Shown here in pieces: positions 52,517 through 60,996 of a DNA stretch of 64,000 nt. Made by a program: the position numbers and the translations under genes. The first letter of the stretch is position 1. Each line of letters starts with the position of its first letter. The notes under the pieces are model-generated. The model had not been told where the DNA came from. It searched no databases and saw only the letters and a list, made by a program, of their open reading frames with translations. The stretch comes from Erysipelotrichales bacterium (GTDB taxonomy: Bacteria > Bacillota_I > Bacilli_A > RF39 > UBA660): assembly GCA_022508565.1 (NCBI GenBank), contig JAFLUY010000002.1:32001-96000 (forward strand), read 5' to 3'.

Positions 52517-53431
52517 ATGAACGAAAATATAAGCAGATTAAAGGAAAATATTTTATCGGGAACAAAGAATGTTAATAAGATAATGAAGGGGTTAGAAAGC
52601 ATAAATGGGAACACTATTATAGTTGGCACAGGAGGTAGTAGAGTAGTTGCTGAATTTGCAAGTTCTGTTCTTTCAAAAAAGAACAATATTATAACTAAAG
52701 TGGTTGATTCAAGAGATTTAAGATATATGGATTTAACTAATTATAAAAATATATTTATTGTTTCATACTCTGGGTCAAATTTTGGTGTTAAATCATGCTT
52801 TGATAATGATCTAAAGAAATATTTGTTAACACATCGAAAATCAAAGATTGATAGTGAAGAATTACTTAACTATGAAATGGCTTCAGAAAAAAGTTTTATT
52901 TCAATAAGTTCAAGTTTTGTACCGATGGCTATTCTTTTAAAATATTATTATGAAGATAAATTTGATATACTAATAGAGGATATATTCAATAGAGTTAACA
53001 AGGATCAATATTTAAATATATATGGTGAATATGTTAATATATATTCTGGAATTGATACGAGAGCATCTGCTTCTTTTTTAGAAACAACATTTGCTGAATC
53101 TGGATTATCAGTTCCATTAATTCATGAAAAATATTCCTATTGCCATGGACGCTCAACAATAAATAAGAGTCATGTTGCATCAGCAATCTATTTAGGATTT
53201 AATGGGAGTGACCTTGATATTGCAATTAAAGATGTTTTAGATATTCAAATGAAAGAGTATTTAATGCTTGAGAATATCTATGATGATTCGATTATCAATG
53301 ATTTTTATTTAAGTTTAAACTGTCTTTATTTATTAAAAAATATTGCAGAAGCCAAAAAAATAAATTTAAGTGATATTAAATATGATAAAGATGCAGTAAG
53401 AAAGTTATATTATTTTAAAGGAAGTATGTAA
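52517..53431 (+). CDS. SIS-domain protein
   Basis: 304 residues. ATG 52517 follows GGAAGGTG. Glycine-rich sugar-phosphate loop GTGGSRVVAEFASS (about 35-48) and SYSGSNFG (about 84-91) are hallmarks of a SIS (sugar isomerase) fold; the second SIS half is degenerate. It is followed by a PfkB kinase after 1 bp. SIS plus PfkB is the plan of fructosamine (FrlB/FrlD) and related amino-sugar degradation pathways, which suggests deglycase or isomerase activity on the phosphorylated product. Confidence 0.65.
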   Translation: MNENISRLKENILSGTKNVNKIMKGLESINGNTIIVGTGGSRVVAEFASSVLSKKNNIITKVVDSRDLRYMDLTNYKNIFIVSYSGSNFGVKSCFDNDLKKYLLTHRKSKIDSEELLNYEMASEKSFISISSSFVPMAILLKYYYEDKFDILIEDIFNRVNKDQYLNIYGEYVNIYSGIDTRASASFLETTFAESGLSVPLIHEKYSYCHGRSTINKSHVASAIYLGFNGSDLDIAIKDVLDIQMKEYLMLENIYDDSIINDFYLSLNCLYLLKNIAEAKKINLSDIKYDKDAVRKLYYFKGSM

Positions 53432-53432
53432 T

Positions 53433-54347
53433 ATGAGAATAATTAGTTTTGGAGATTTATTTATTGATTATTATTTAAATAATGATTTAGTATTAGGTAT
53501 TTGTGGAGGAAAAACTAATGCTAATATATTAGCTAACTTAAGTAAGTATTTTGATACTGCTTTCTTTGGTGTTGTCGGAAATGATACACAGGGTCGGGTA
53601 GCGGTTGATTCTTTAAAGAAATTAGGATGTGATATATCGCATATTGAAACGATTGATGAAAAAACAAAAAGTTTCTTTATTGATAATAAAGGTTATTCTA
53701 CAACTTGTCCTTACTGTGGTAGAAAATTATCTTATCATGGATTTAAATTTGAAGAAGAAAGTGTATTAAGTTCAATTAATGATGATGATATGATTGTTGT
53801 TGATAATTTAAATGTATCAACTATGAATATTATAAATAAAGTTAATAATAAAGCATTTTTAGATATAGGCTATTTAGGAAATCTTCTATATATTAGTTTA
53901 GATGAATTAGAAGAATTGCTTGCGAGTAGATTTGAAATTATAAACATGAATGAAAGTGTGTATAAAGTATTAAGGAAGAAATTTCAAATAGATTCAGTTG
54001 ATTTATATGAATTATTAAAACCAAAAATATTAATAATCACTCGTGGTAAAAAAGGTGCAGATATTATCTATGACGGGATTCTCGTTGAAAAAGAAATTGA
54101 AGAAGCAGCTAATGAAGTAGAAATATCAGGAGCAGGAGATTCTTTCTTTTCTGAATTTATAAGAACCCTTATTGAATCCAACTTTGAAGTGAATGAAAAA
54201 ATTATTTCTCTTGCTTATATGCGCGCAAGCTCTATATCGCGTTTTGTAGTAATGAATTATGGAGCCCGTACTCATTTAGAACCTTTATATAAAATTGATA
54301 ATTATCATGAATGCATCTGTAATGATATAGAAGTGAGTAGCGTATAG
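53433..54347 (+). CDS. PfkB-family carbohydrate kinase with a CPYC insertion
   Basis: 304 residues. ISFGDLFIDYYLN, GGKTNANILANLS and FGVVGNDTQG mark the substrate part. GAGDSFF with catalytic D236 is the PfkB signature. An unusual insert has a CPYCGRK segment (C92, C95) in the lid area, like half a zinc ribbon. The kinase probably phosphorylates a sugar or sugar-amine. One bp separates it from the SIS gene, and 46 bp from the ABC gene. Confidence 0.75.
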   Translation: MRIISFGDLFIDYYLNNDLVLGICGGKTNANILANLSKYFDTAFFGVVGNDTQGRVAVDSLKKLGCDISHIETIDEKTKSFFIDNKGYSTTCPYCGRKLSYHGFKFEEESVLSSINDDDMIVVDNLNVSTMNIINKVNNKAFLDIGYLGNLLYISLDELEELLASRFEIINMNESVYKVLRKKFQIDSVDLYELLKPKILIITRGKKGADIIYDGILVEKEIEEAANEVEISGAGDSFFSEFIRTLIESNFEVNEKIISLAYMRASSISRFVVMNYGARTHLEPLYKIDNYHECICNDIEVSSV

Positions 54348-54393
54348 ATTTATAATGTGTATTATTGTATAATATAAGTGCGCGGGTGATAAT

Positions 54394-55950
54394 ATGAAAG
54401 AATTACTTAATATTACAAATAAAAGTGAATGGATACTTATTGGAATTTATAGAGTAACAATTTATATTTGTTGGTTTTTATTTGCTTGTGCTTTTAATGT
54501 TTTTTTAAACGAATCTATAACAGATACAAAGTTAATTCTTTTAGTTTTATCACTAATGATTATATATGGAATAAGATCTTTCTTTAGGCTTCTTTATAAG
54601 AAAAATGCTAGCAATACTTACTACAATATTAAGCATGCGGTTGAAATGCATTACTATAGTAAATTAGGATCAGTTAGTTACCATAATTTAGAAGAAATTG
54701 ATAAAGGAGAACTTTCTAATAAAATATTGGAAGTATCTTTTAAATTTACAAAAATAGTTTCCGATACTTTTGAATATATCATTCCTGGCTTTATTGGTTT
54801 ATTTATTATTTTTATAAAACTTATAGATTTAAATAAGTTATTCGGCATTATTGCTTTTTTATCATTGATAATATTATTAATATATTCATATAACCACTTA
54901 AATGAAGAAGAAGAAGTAATAACAAACTATAATGATTTATTAAAGGAATTTATTGAAAAGATTATGACTATTAAGAAGCTAAATGTATTTTCTTACAGTG
55001 TAAAAAAATTAGATGAAACAAGAGAAAATGACATATGTATATTAAAAAATAATGATACAATTAATGATATTAAATTTACCAATTTTATATTTGTTTTAAT
55101 AAGTATCATTTTAATATCATCTTTTATCTTTGTAAAAAACTCAGTTACTCGCTTAGGTTTAATAATATTCTTTATAATTATTATTTTAAAACTACAAGAA
55201 TTATTATTTAAAATTAGTCCATCTATAAAAAATATGATTAATTTTCAACGTATTAAATATGAACTTGATAGTTATTTTAAAGAAGAAAAGAACAATCAAG
55301 TAAATAAGTCTTGGAAAAAGATAAATATTAAGAATGGTTTAGTAAATTATAATGATACAACTGTTGATATAAAAATTCCATCTTTTGAACTTATGAAAAA
55401 AGACCATATAAGTATCTTAGGTGCATCTGGCCAAGGAAAATCAACAATATTAAACATTTTAAGTGGAATATTTACTTTAGATGAAGGAGATATACTTTTT
55501 GATGGTAATAGTTCAAAGGATATAGTTGATGCATATTATTCAGATATACCATGTGTATTTAATATATCATTACGAGATAATTTAAAATTTTTAAATAAAG
55601 TAAAGGATGAAGTTTTACTTGAACTTATAGATGAAATCGGTTTAACTGAATGGTATAACAAACTTCCAAATGGCTTAGATGAAATATTAAATAATGATTT
55701 AGATTTAGAAGTATCTGAAAAAATAAATATTTTAAGAGCTATAATAAGTGATAAAGATATATACTTCTTTGATGAGCCTACAAGTTACATGGATAATGAT
55801 TCAGTTAATAAAGTTTCCTCATTAATTAAAAAATATTTTAAAGATAAAACTTATATAATAATATCAAAGAAAACAGCATTAACTAATTTATGTAAGAAAC
55901 ATTACTTTATTAAAAATCATACATTGTTAGAAAAAGAACCTTTATTGTAG
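54394..55950 (+). CDS. Degenerate ABC exporter-type protein (TM + ATPase)
   Basis: 518 residues. About five TM helices in 1-290 with an exporter-like intracellular loop (TMD type I), then a nucleotide-binding domain with Walker A GASGQGKST (K349) and Walker B FFDEPTS (D460/E461). The signature LSGGQ is replaced by LEVSE near 443, and the H-loop His by K492 (IISKK). ATP binding is likely; normal hydrolysis with a twin NBD is doubtful. It may be one half of a heterodimer or a regulatory subunit. Terminator overlaps its end. Confidence 0.75.
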   Translation: MKELLNITNKSEWILIGIYRVTIYICWFLFACAFNVFLNESITDTKLILLVLSLMIIYGIRSFFRLLYKKNASNTYYNIKHAVEMHYYSKLGSVSYHNLEEIDKGELSNKILEVSFKFTKIVSDTFEYIIPGFIGLFIIFIKLIDLNKLFGIIAFLSLIILLIYSYNHLNEEEEVITNYNDLLKEFIEKIMTIKKLNVFSYSVKKLDETRENDICILKNNDTINDIKFTNFIFVLISIILISSFIFVKNSVTRLGLIIFFIIIILKLQELLFKISPSIKNMINFQRIKYELDSYFKEEKNNQVNKSWKKINIKNGLVNYNDTTVDIKIPSFELMKKDHISILGASGQGKSTILNILSGIFTLDEGDILFDGNSSKDIVDAYYSDIPCVFNISLRDNLKFLNKVKDEVLLELIDEIGLTEWYNKLPNGLDEILNNDLDLEVSEKINILRAIISDKDIYFFDEPTSYMDNDSVNKVSSLIKKYFKDKTYIIISKKTALTNLCKKHYFIKNHTLLEKEPLL

Positions 55951-55964
55951 GTTCTTTTTTTGGA
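55933..55964 (+). terminator. Terminator of the SIS/PfkB/ABC cluster
   Basis: AAAGAACCT (55933-55941) / AGGTTCTTT (55949-55957) and T7. Confidence 0.85.
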
Positions 55965-56013
55965 CACTTTTTGCCCGAGACAAGAAAAGTGAAATTTGAT
56001 AAATTTAAATAGA

Positions 56014-56105
56014 CACGAGGTGATTTCTTGATAAAAGAGCATTCCCTTAAATTTATTTTGACTGCTTACTTATTTGGGAATGCGAGGACACTCGTGATTT
56101 TTTTT
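56014..56105 (+). promoter_or_regulatory. Two-tier stem-loop followed by a T-run upstream of uraA
   Basis: Outer arms CACGAG (56014-56019) / CTCGTG (56091-56096) and inner arms GCATTCCC (56039-56046) / GGGAATGC (56076-56083) are perfectly complementary; T8 follows. It looks like an attenuator or terminator of a short upstream RNA. It has no PyrR-binding-loop match that I can see. The ORF at 56028 is inside it. Confidence 0.55.
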
Positions 56106-56141
56106 ACTTTTTTCTTGACAATTATATTAAAAATATTATAA
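56028..56141 (+). CDS. Possible 37-aa hydrophobic peptide (TTG start)
   Basis: Reading from TTG 56028, with GAGGTGA four bp upstream, gives a 37-residue peptide with a very hydrophobic C-terminal half (LVIFFTFFLTIILKIL). It runs through both arms of the stem-loop and its T-run, so the apparent ORF could be chance. A leader peptide or small membrane peptide is possible. Confidence 0.25.
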   Translation: MIKEHSLKFILTAYLFGNARTLVIFFTFFLTIILKIL

Positions 56142-56142
56142 A
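56115..56142 (+). promoter_or_regulatory. Promoter for the small ORF/uraA region
   Basis: TTGACA (56115-56120), 16-bp spacer, TATAAA (56137-56142). It is just after the stem-loop and gives a separate transcript for 56169 and uraA-upp. Confidence 0.55.
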
Positions 56143-56168
56143 CTCATTTTAGAGTATATAGGAGAATT

Positions 56169-56300
56169 ATGATGGTAAAACTAAGAGGTAGAATGACAAC
56201 TAAATATAGTATTGATGATGCAGTTAATTCAGCTATTTTCTTTGTTGTTTTATCATTTAATTTTATTGTTGTTTCGTATTTAAGAAGGATAGTCTATTAG
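56169..56300 (+). CDS. Small membrane protein, 43 aa
   Basis: AGGAGAATT precedes two adjacent ATGs (56169 and 56172). The peptide is basic at the N-terminus (KLRGRMTTKYS) and has a TM-like segment (AIFFVVLSFNFIVVSYL) with a basic end. It lies 54 bp upstream of uraA. Not recognised; possibly a membrane or regulatory peptide. Confidence 0.45.
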   Translation: MMVKLRGRMTTKYSIDDAVNSAIFFVVLSFNFIVVSYLRRIVY

Positions 56301-56354
56301 GCCCCTTCTTTTATTATGCTCTTATTATATTCATAAATTTGAAGGAGGAATTTT

Positions 56355-57683
56355 ATGAAAAGCAAAATGACAATTGATGTCAACGAAAAACCACCAGTTG
56401 CAAAATGGATTGTATTAGCAATTCAACACGTATTTGCTATGTTTGGTGCAACTATTTTAGTTCCAATCTTAGTTAATGCAGCAGCTGGCGAAACAGTTCT
56501 TACTATTCCAGTAGCATTAGTAGCATCTGGTGTAGGAACACTTATTTATATTTTATGTACGAAAGGAAAATCACCAGTTTATTTGGGTAGCTCATTTGCT
56601 TTCATTACACCAATTGCTGCCGCTTATTTAAAGGGTAGCGTTTCAGGTGCTATGACAGGTATAATGGTTGTAGGTCTTATCTATATTGTTGTAGCTACTA
56701 TTATTCACTTTGTTGGAAGTAGTTGGTTAAACAAATTACTACCACCAGTAGTAATTGGACCAATGATTATGGTTATCGGTTTAGGACTTGCGCCATCAGC
56801 AATCTCTCAAATGGGATTAGATTCTGCTTCGTCTTTTGATTGGAAATCAGTCTTTGTTGCAGCATTCTCATTCCTAGTAACTGCGCTAGTAATGACAAGA
56901 GCAAAAGGATTCTTAAAAGTAATACCATTCTTAATTGGTATTGCAGCTGGATACGTTGCAGCAATTTTTGTTGGAATAGTAGACTTCCAACCAGTACTAG
57001 ATGCAAAATTCTTTAGTCTTCCAGATTTTGTTATTCCATTTGTTCACTATAAACCAAGTTTTGGAGCATTAATCACAATTGCACCAATTGCGCTTGTTAC
57101 AATGTGCGAACATATTGGTGATCATACATCATTAAGTAACATTATTGGTAAAGACTTACTTAAAGATCCAGGATTAGATAGAACATTATTAGGTGATGGT
57201 GTTGCTACATTCGTAGCTGGAGCACTAGGCGCACCTGCAAATACTACTTATGGAGAAAATACTTCTGTTGTTGGTATGACAAAAGTTGCTTCTGTTTGGG
57301 TAATCGGTTTAGCAGCAATATTTGCAATCTGCATTGGTTTCTTAGGAAAGTTTACAGCACTAGTTGGTACAATACCAAATCCAGTATTAGGTGGTGTATC
57401 ACTATTACTATATGGATTCATTGCCATAAATGGTTTAAAAGTTTTAATTAAAAACCAAACTAATTTTGAAGATCCTAAAAATGTTGTTGTAGCTTCAACA
57501 ATGTTAGTATTAGGATTAGGAGGAGCTGCAATATCAATTGTTAGCGGTGACTTATCAGTAACTATTTCTGGTATGAGCTTAGCTGCTATTATTGGTATTA
57601 TCTTAAACTTCGTATTACCTAATGAAGTAGAAGAAGCTGCTGATGTAAAAAAAGCTCCAAAGAAAACAACAAAGAAAAAGTGA
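56355..57683 (+). CDS. uraA: Uracil permease
   Basis: 442 residues, NCS2 (nucleobase-cation symporter-2) family, imports uracil with protons. About 14 TM segments. N-terminal KWIVLAIQHVFAMFGATILV and the central NTTYGENTSVVGMTKVASV signature match UraA/PyrP rather than xanthine/urate transporters. A basic C-terminal tail (KKAPKKTTKKK) is a little longer than usual. GGAGG start. upp follows 12 bp later, giving an import-and-salvage pair. Confidence 0.93.
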   Translation: MKSKMTIDVNEKPPVAKWIVLAIQHVFAMFGATILVPILVNAAAGETVLTIPVALVASGVGTLIYILCTKGKSPVYLGSSFAFITPIAAAYLKGSVSGAMTGIMVVGLIYIVVATIIHFVGSSWLNKLLPPVVIGPMIMVIGLGLAPSAISQMGLDSASSFDWKSVFVAAFSFLVTALVMTRAKGFLKVIPFLIGIAAGYVAAIFVGIVDFQPVLDAKFFSLPDFVIPFVHYKPSFGALITIAPIALVTMCEHIGDHTSLSNIIGKDLLKDPGLDRTLLGDGVATFVAGALGAPANTTYGENTSVVGMTKVASVWVIGLAAIFAICIGFLGKFTALVGTIPNPVLGGVSLLLYGFIAINGLKVLIKNQTNFEDPKNVVVASTMLVLGLGGAAISIVSGDLSVTISGMSLAAIIGIILNFVLPNEVEEAADVKKAPKKTTKKK

Positions 57684-57695
57684 GGAAGTGCTTAA

Positions 57696-58322
57696 ATGAA
57701 CGCGATAGAATTAAAACATCCGTTAATTGAACATAAATTAGCTATTTTGCGTGACAAAAACACAGGAACAAAAGAGTTCAGAGAATTAGTAAAAGAAATT
57801 TCAATGTTCTTATGCTATGAAGCATTTAAAGATGCTGAACTAGTAAGTACTACAATTGAAACACCGATTGAGTCAATGAAGACTGGTAAATTAGATGAGG
57901 ACAAATATGCTTTTACGCCAATTCTAAGAGCTGGTATGGGAATGCTAGAAGGTGTAATCAACGTTATTCCAAATGCTAAAATTGGTCATATTGGAATGTA
58001 TCGTGATGAAGAAACATATGAACCTGTCAATTACTTCTTTAAAGTACCTAAAGATATTGAAAATAGAGAAGTAATTATACTAGATCCAATGCTAGCAACT
58101 GGAGGTTCTGCAATTGATGCCATTGAACTTTTAAAAAGCAAAGGCGTAAAAAAGATGAAATTCTTATGTATAATTGCCGCACCAGAAGGAATCGATAGAG
58201 TAGAAGAAAAACATCCAGATGTTCAAATCTACTGTGGTAGCATTGATAGCCATTTAAATGAAAATAAATATATTGTTCCAGGTTTAGGAGATGCTGGAGA
58301 TCGTATCTTCGGAACAAAATAA
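57696..58322 (+). CDS. upp: Uracil phosphoribosyltransferase
   Basis: 208 residues, family length. It converts uracil and PRPP to UMP. PRPP-binding motif LDPMLATGGSA, early LRAGMGMLEG and C-terminal YIVPGLGDAGDRIFGT all match. It is coupled with the permease in one operon ending at a strong terminator. Confidence 0.97.
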   Translation: MNAIELKHPLIEHKLAILRDKNTGTKEFRELVKEISMFLCYEAFKDAELVSTTIETPIESMKTGKLDEDKYAFTPILRAGMGMLEGVINVIPNAKIGHIGMYRDEETYEPVNYFFKVPKDIENREVIILDPMLATGGSAIDAIELLKSKGVKKMKFLCIIAAPEGIDRVEEKHPDVQIYCGSIDSHLNENKYIVPGLGDAGDRIFGTK

Positions 58323-58330
58323 AAGATAAA

Positions 58331-58360
58331 AAAACACGAAGAAATATCTTCGTGTTTTTA
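58331..58360. terminator. Bidirectional terminator
   Basis: A perfect 12-bp stem AAAACACGAAGA (58331-58342) / TCTTCGTGTTTT (58347-58358), between convergent upp and ZIP gene. Confidence 0.9.
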
Positions 58361-59140
58361 TATGATTTCTAAAATCATCATAAAAACAAAACCTGCAAGA
58401 GCAATATAAGACATTAAACTTTTAAATTTTGATTCAGCAAATTCTGGAATTAATTCTTCCATGACAACAAATATCATAGCACCAGCTGCAAAAGCAAGCA
58501 AATATGGAAGTATTAATTTTATTTTTAATACAAGTATAACACCGGCAATCGCACCTATTGGTTCAACAATTCCAGTTAATGCTCCAATCGTAAATGATTT
58601 TAATCTAGAATATCCAGCATTTCTAAGTGGTATAGATATAGCAGCACCTTCAGGAAAGTTTTGAATTCCAACACCTATAGCTAAAGATATAGCAGCAGCA
58701 ACAGTTGCTCCATCAAGACCATACATAATAGAACCAAAGGCGCAACCAATGGCCATGCCCTCAGGTATATTATGTAAAACAATTGAGACAATGAGCATTA
58801 AAGTGTTTTTAGAATTTGCTCTTGGAGATAATATATATTTATTAGAAAATTTATCTCCAAATATTAATAAAAGTGAACCTAGCAAAATGCTAATGGAAAT
58901 AATTAATGGTGTATTTAAGTTTAAATTATTTGCTTGTTCAATAGCAGGTAAAAGAAGCGAGAATATTGCAGCCGATAACATTATGCCAGCCGATAATGAT
59001 ATCATTACATTCATTATTTCTTTTTTTACATTTTTAAATAAGAAGACAGTAGCAGCACCTATAACAGTCATAGTGAAGGTTAGCATAGAAGCTATAAGTG
59101 CTTGGTTAAAAACATTTAATTCATAAAAAAAATTAGTCAT
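58358..59140 (-). CDS. ZIP-family divalent metal transporter
   Basis: 260 residues, eight TM helices. ATG 59140 is chosen (GAGGGA before it); the in-frame GTG at 59155 overlaps that site. TM4 and TM5 metal sites are visible as HNIPEGMAIG and NFPEGAAIS (the second lacks the usual His). Imports Zn, Fe or Mn in the family. It lies 48 bp after RNase J in the same direction. Confidence 0.88.
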   Translation of the reverse strand: MTNFFYELNVFNQALIASMLTFTMTVIGAATVFLFKNVKKEIMNVMISLSAGIMLSAAIFSLLLPAIEQANNLNLNTPLIISISILLGSLLLIFGDKFSNKYILSPRANSKNTLMLIVSIVLHNIPEGMAIGCAFGSIMYGLDGATVAAAISLAIGVGIQNFPEGAAISIPLRNAGYSRLKSFTIGALTGIVEPIGAIAGVILVLKIKLILPYLLAFAAGAMIFVVMEELIPEFAESKFKSLMSYIALAGFVFMMILEII

Positions 59141-59188
59141 ACATATATCCCTCACGATATAATATGACTAATATACTATTTTGGTCCT

Positions 59189-60862
59189 TTATTTTTTAAC
59201 TTCCATTATTACTGGTAAAATCATTGGCCTTCTACCAGTTTTTTCGTCAATAAACATATTTAATTCTAATATAACTTGATTCTTTATATCGATAATATTA
59301 TATTTATTATTACTTAAAGTTTTGTTAACAATTTCTGCAACTTTATTTTCAATTTCTTTTATTAAATCAGCATTTTCGTTAACAAGAACGAATCCACGAG
59401 TTGTAATATTTGGTTTTATTAATAACTCATGTTTTTCTGAATCAATATTAAGTATTGTAACTAAGACACCATCATTACTCATGATCTTTCTATCTTTAAT
59501 TACAATAGAACCAATATCTCCAACACGAGAGCCATCTACATATACATCTCCTGCTTGAACACTTTTACCACGATGCACACCTTTATCATCCATGATTAGG
59601 ACATCACCATTTTTACAAATAAATGTATTTTCTTCTAATACCCCACAAGATATAGCAAGATTAGTATGCTCTTTTAACATTCTATATTCACCATGAATTG
59701 GCATTACGTATTCTGGTTTAATTAATCTAATCATCCATTTTAATTCTTCAGCTTTAGCGTGTCCTGAAGTATGAATATCAGATAATTCTGAGTTTGTATA
59801 AACTTTAACACCTTTTAAATATAACTTGTTAATAACTCGATTTATACTTGCTGAATTTCCAGGAATTGGATTAGAAGAGAAGACGATAATATCATCTGGC
59901 ATAAGTTGAACTTGTTTATCTGTTCCATTAGCAATTCTAGATAAAGCTGCTAAAGGCTCTCCTTGAGATCCAGTACATAAAATACATATTTCACTCTTTT
60001 TTAAGTCTTTTGCTTGATTAATATCAATAAGTATTGAAGTATCTTTAATAAGTCCGTTTTTTGTTGCTATTTCAATTGAGTTTTTCATGCTTCTACCAAA
60101 AGTTATAATCTTACGATTATTTTGTCTACATGTTTCAACTATATGTTTAATACGATATATATTTGATGCAAATGTAGCAAGTATAATACGATTAGATGTA
60201 GCTTTTGCAAATACATCGCCTAAAGCTTCGTCAACTATAGCTTCACTGGCAGAAAAACCTGGTGATAAAGCATTTGTACTTTCAGTTAGCAAAAGTTTAA
60301 CTCCTTCATCACCAAGACGTGCCATTTTATGAATGTCCGCCATTGGACCAATTGGTGTTAAGTCAAATTTAAAGTCTCCTGTATGGACGATTGTTCCGTT
60401 TGGAGTTCTAACAACAATTGCATATGAATCTGGAATAGAGTGAGTTGTTCTTATAAAATCCACTTTGATATTTTTAAATTTAATAACTGTATTTTCATCA
60501 TATAGTTCAAGATTCTTATAACCGATATTTTTATCATCTAGTTTTTTAGTAATTAAATCAAGCGCGATACGAGATGCATAAATAACTGGTATATTAACTT
60601 TTTGAAGTAAGAAAGATATACCTCCAATATGATCTTCATGTCCGTGTGTAATAATTAAAGCTTTTATTTTATTTTCATTTTGTTTTAAATAAGTTACATC
60701 CTGAATAACGTAATCGACACCTAAAAGTCCATCTTCTGGAAATATTACACCAGCATCAATGATAACTAGTTCATTTGCGTATTCGATTACATACATATTT
60801 TTACCAACTTCGCCTAAACCGCCAAGGGCAAAAATGGACGTAACACCATTATTGTTTTTCAT
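59189..60862 (-). CDS. rnjA: Ribonuclease J
   Basis: 557 residues, full length. Metallo-beta-lactamase/beta-CASP exo- and endoribonuclease for mRNA decay and rRNA maturation. Zinc motif THGHEDH at 72-78, HTGDFKFD, CTGSQGEPLAALSRIANG and the C-terminal HTSGHA site. The last 100 residues are the J-specific domain. It cannot be decided if it is J1 or J2. AGGAGG start. Confidence 0.95.
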   Translation of the reverse strand: MKNNNGVTSIFALGGLGEVGKNMYVIEYANELVIIDAGVIFPEDGLLGVDYVIQDVTYLKQNENKIKALIITHGHEDHIGGISFLLQKVNIPVIYASRIALDLITKKLDDKNIGYKNLELYDENTVIKFKNIKVDFIRTTHSIPDSYAIVVRTPNGTIVHTGDFKFDLTPIGPMADIHKMARLGDEGVKLLLTESTNALSPGFSASEAIVDEALGDVFAKATSNRIILATFASNIYRIKHIVETCRQNNRKIITFGRSMKNSIEIATKNGLIKDTSILIDINQAKDLKKSEICILCTGSQGEPLAALSRIANGTDKQVQLMPDDIIVFSSNPIPGNSASINRVINKLYLKGVKVYTNSELSDIHTSGHAKAEELKWMIRLIKPEYVMPIHGEYRMLKEHTNLAISCGVLEENTFICKNGDVLIMDDKGVHRGKSVQAGDVYVDGSRVGDIGSIVIKDRKIMSNDGVLVTILNIDSEKHELLIKPNITTRGFVLVNENADLIKEIENKVAEIVNKTLSNNKYNIIDIKNQVILELNMFIDEKTGRRPMILPVIMEVKK

Positions 60863-60996
60863 AAGTTTCCTCCTTAAATAATAAGTTATAAAAAGCTCTC
60901 AGGTAATTAATACTATACTACAATATTTTAATTTTGTCCACAAGATCCGAAAAAATTGACATAAACTGAATATTTAAAAATATATCTTATTAGGAG

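Noticed and set aside
55965-55991. PyrR-binding attenuator
   Set aside because: CACTTTT / AAAAGTG is a small hairpin but lacks the conserved PyrR loop sequence.
58461-59126. Plus-strand ORFs opposite the ZIP gene
   Set aside because: These are mirror frames of a well-supported membrane transporter gene.
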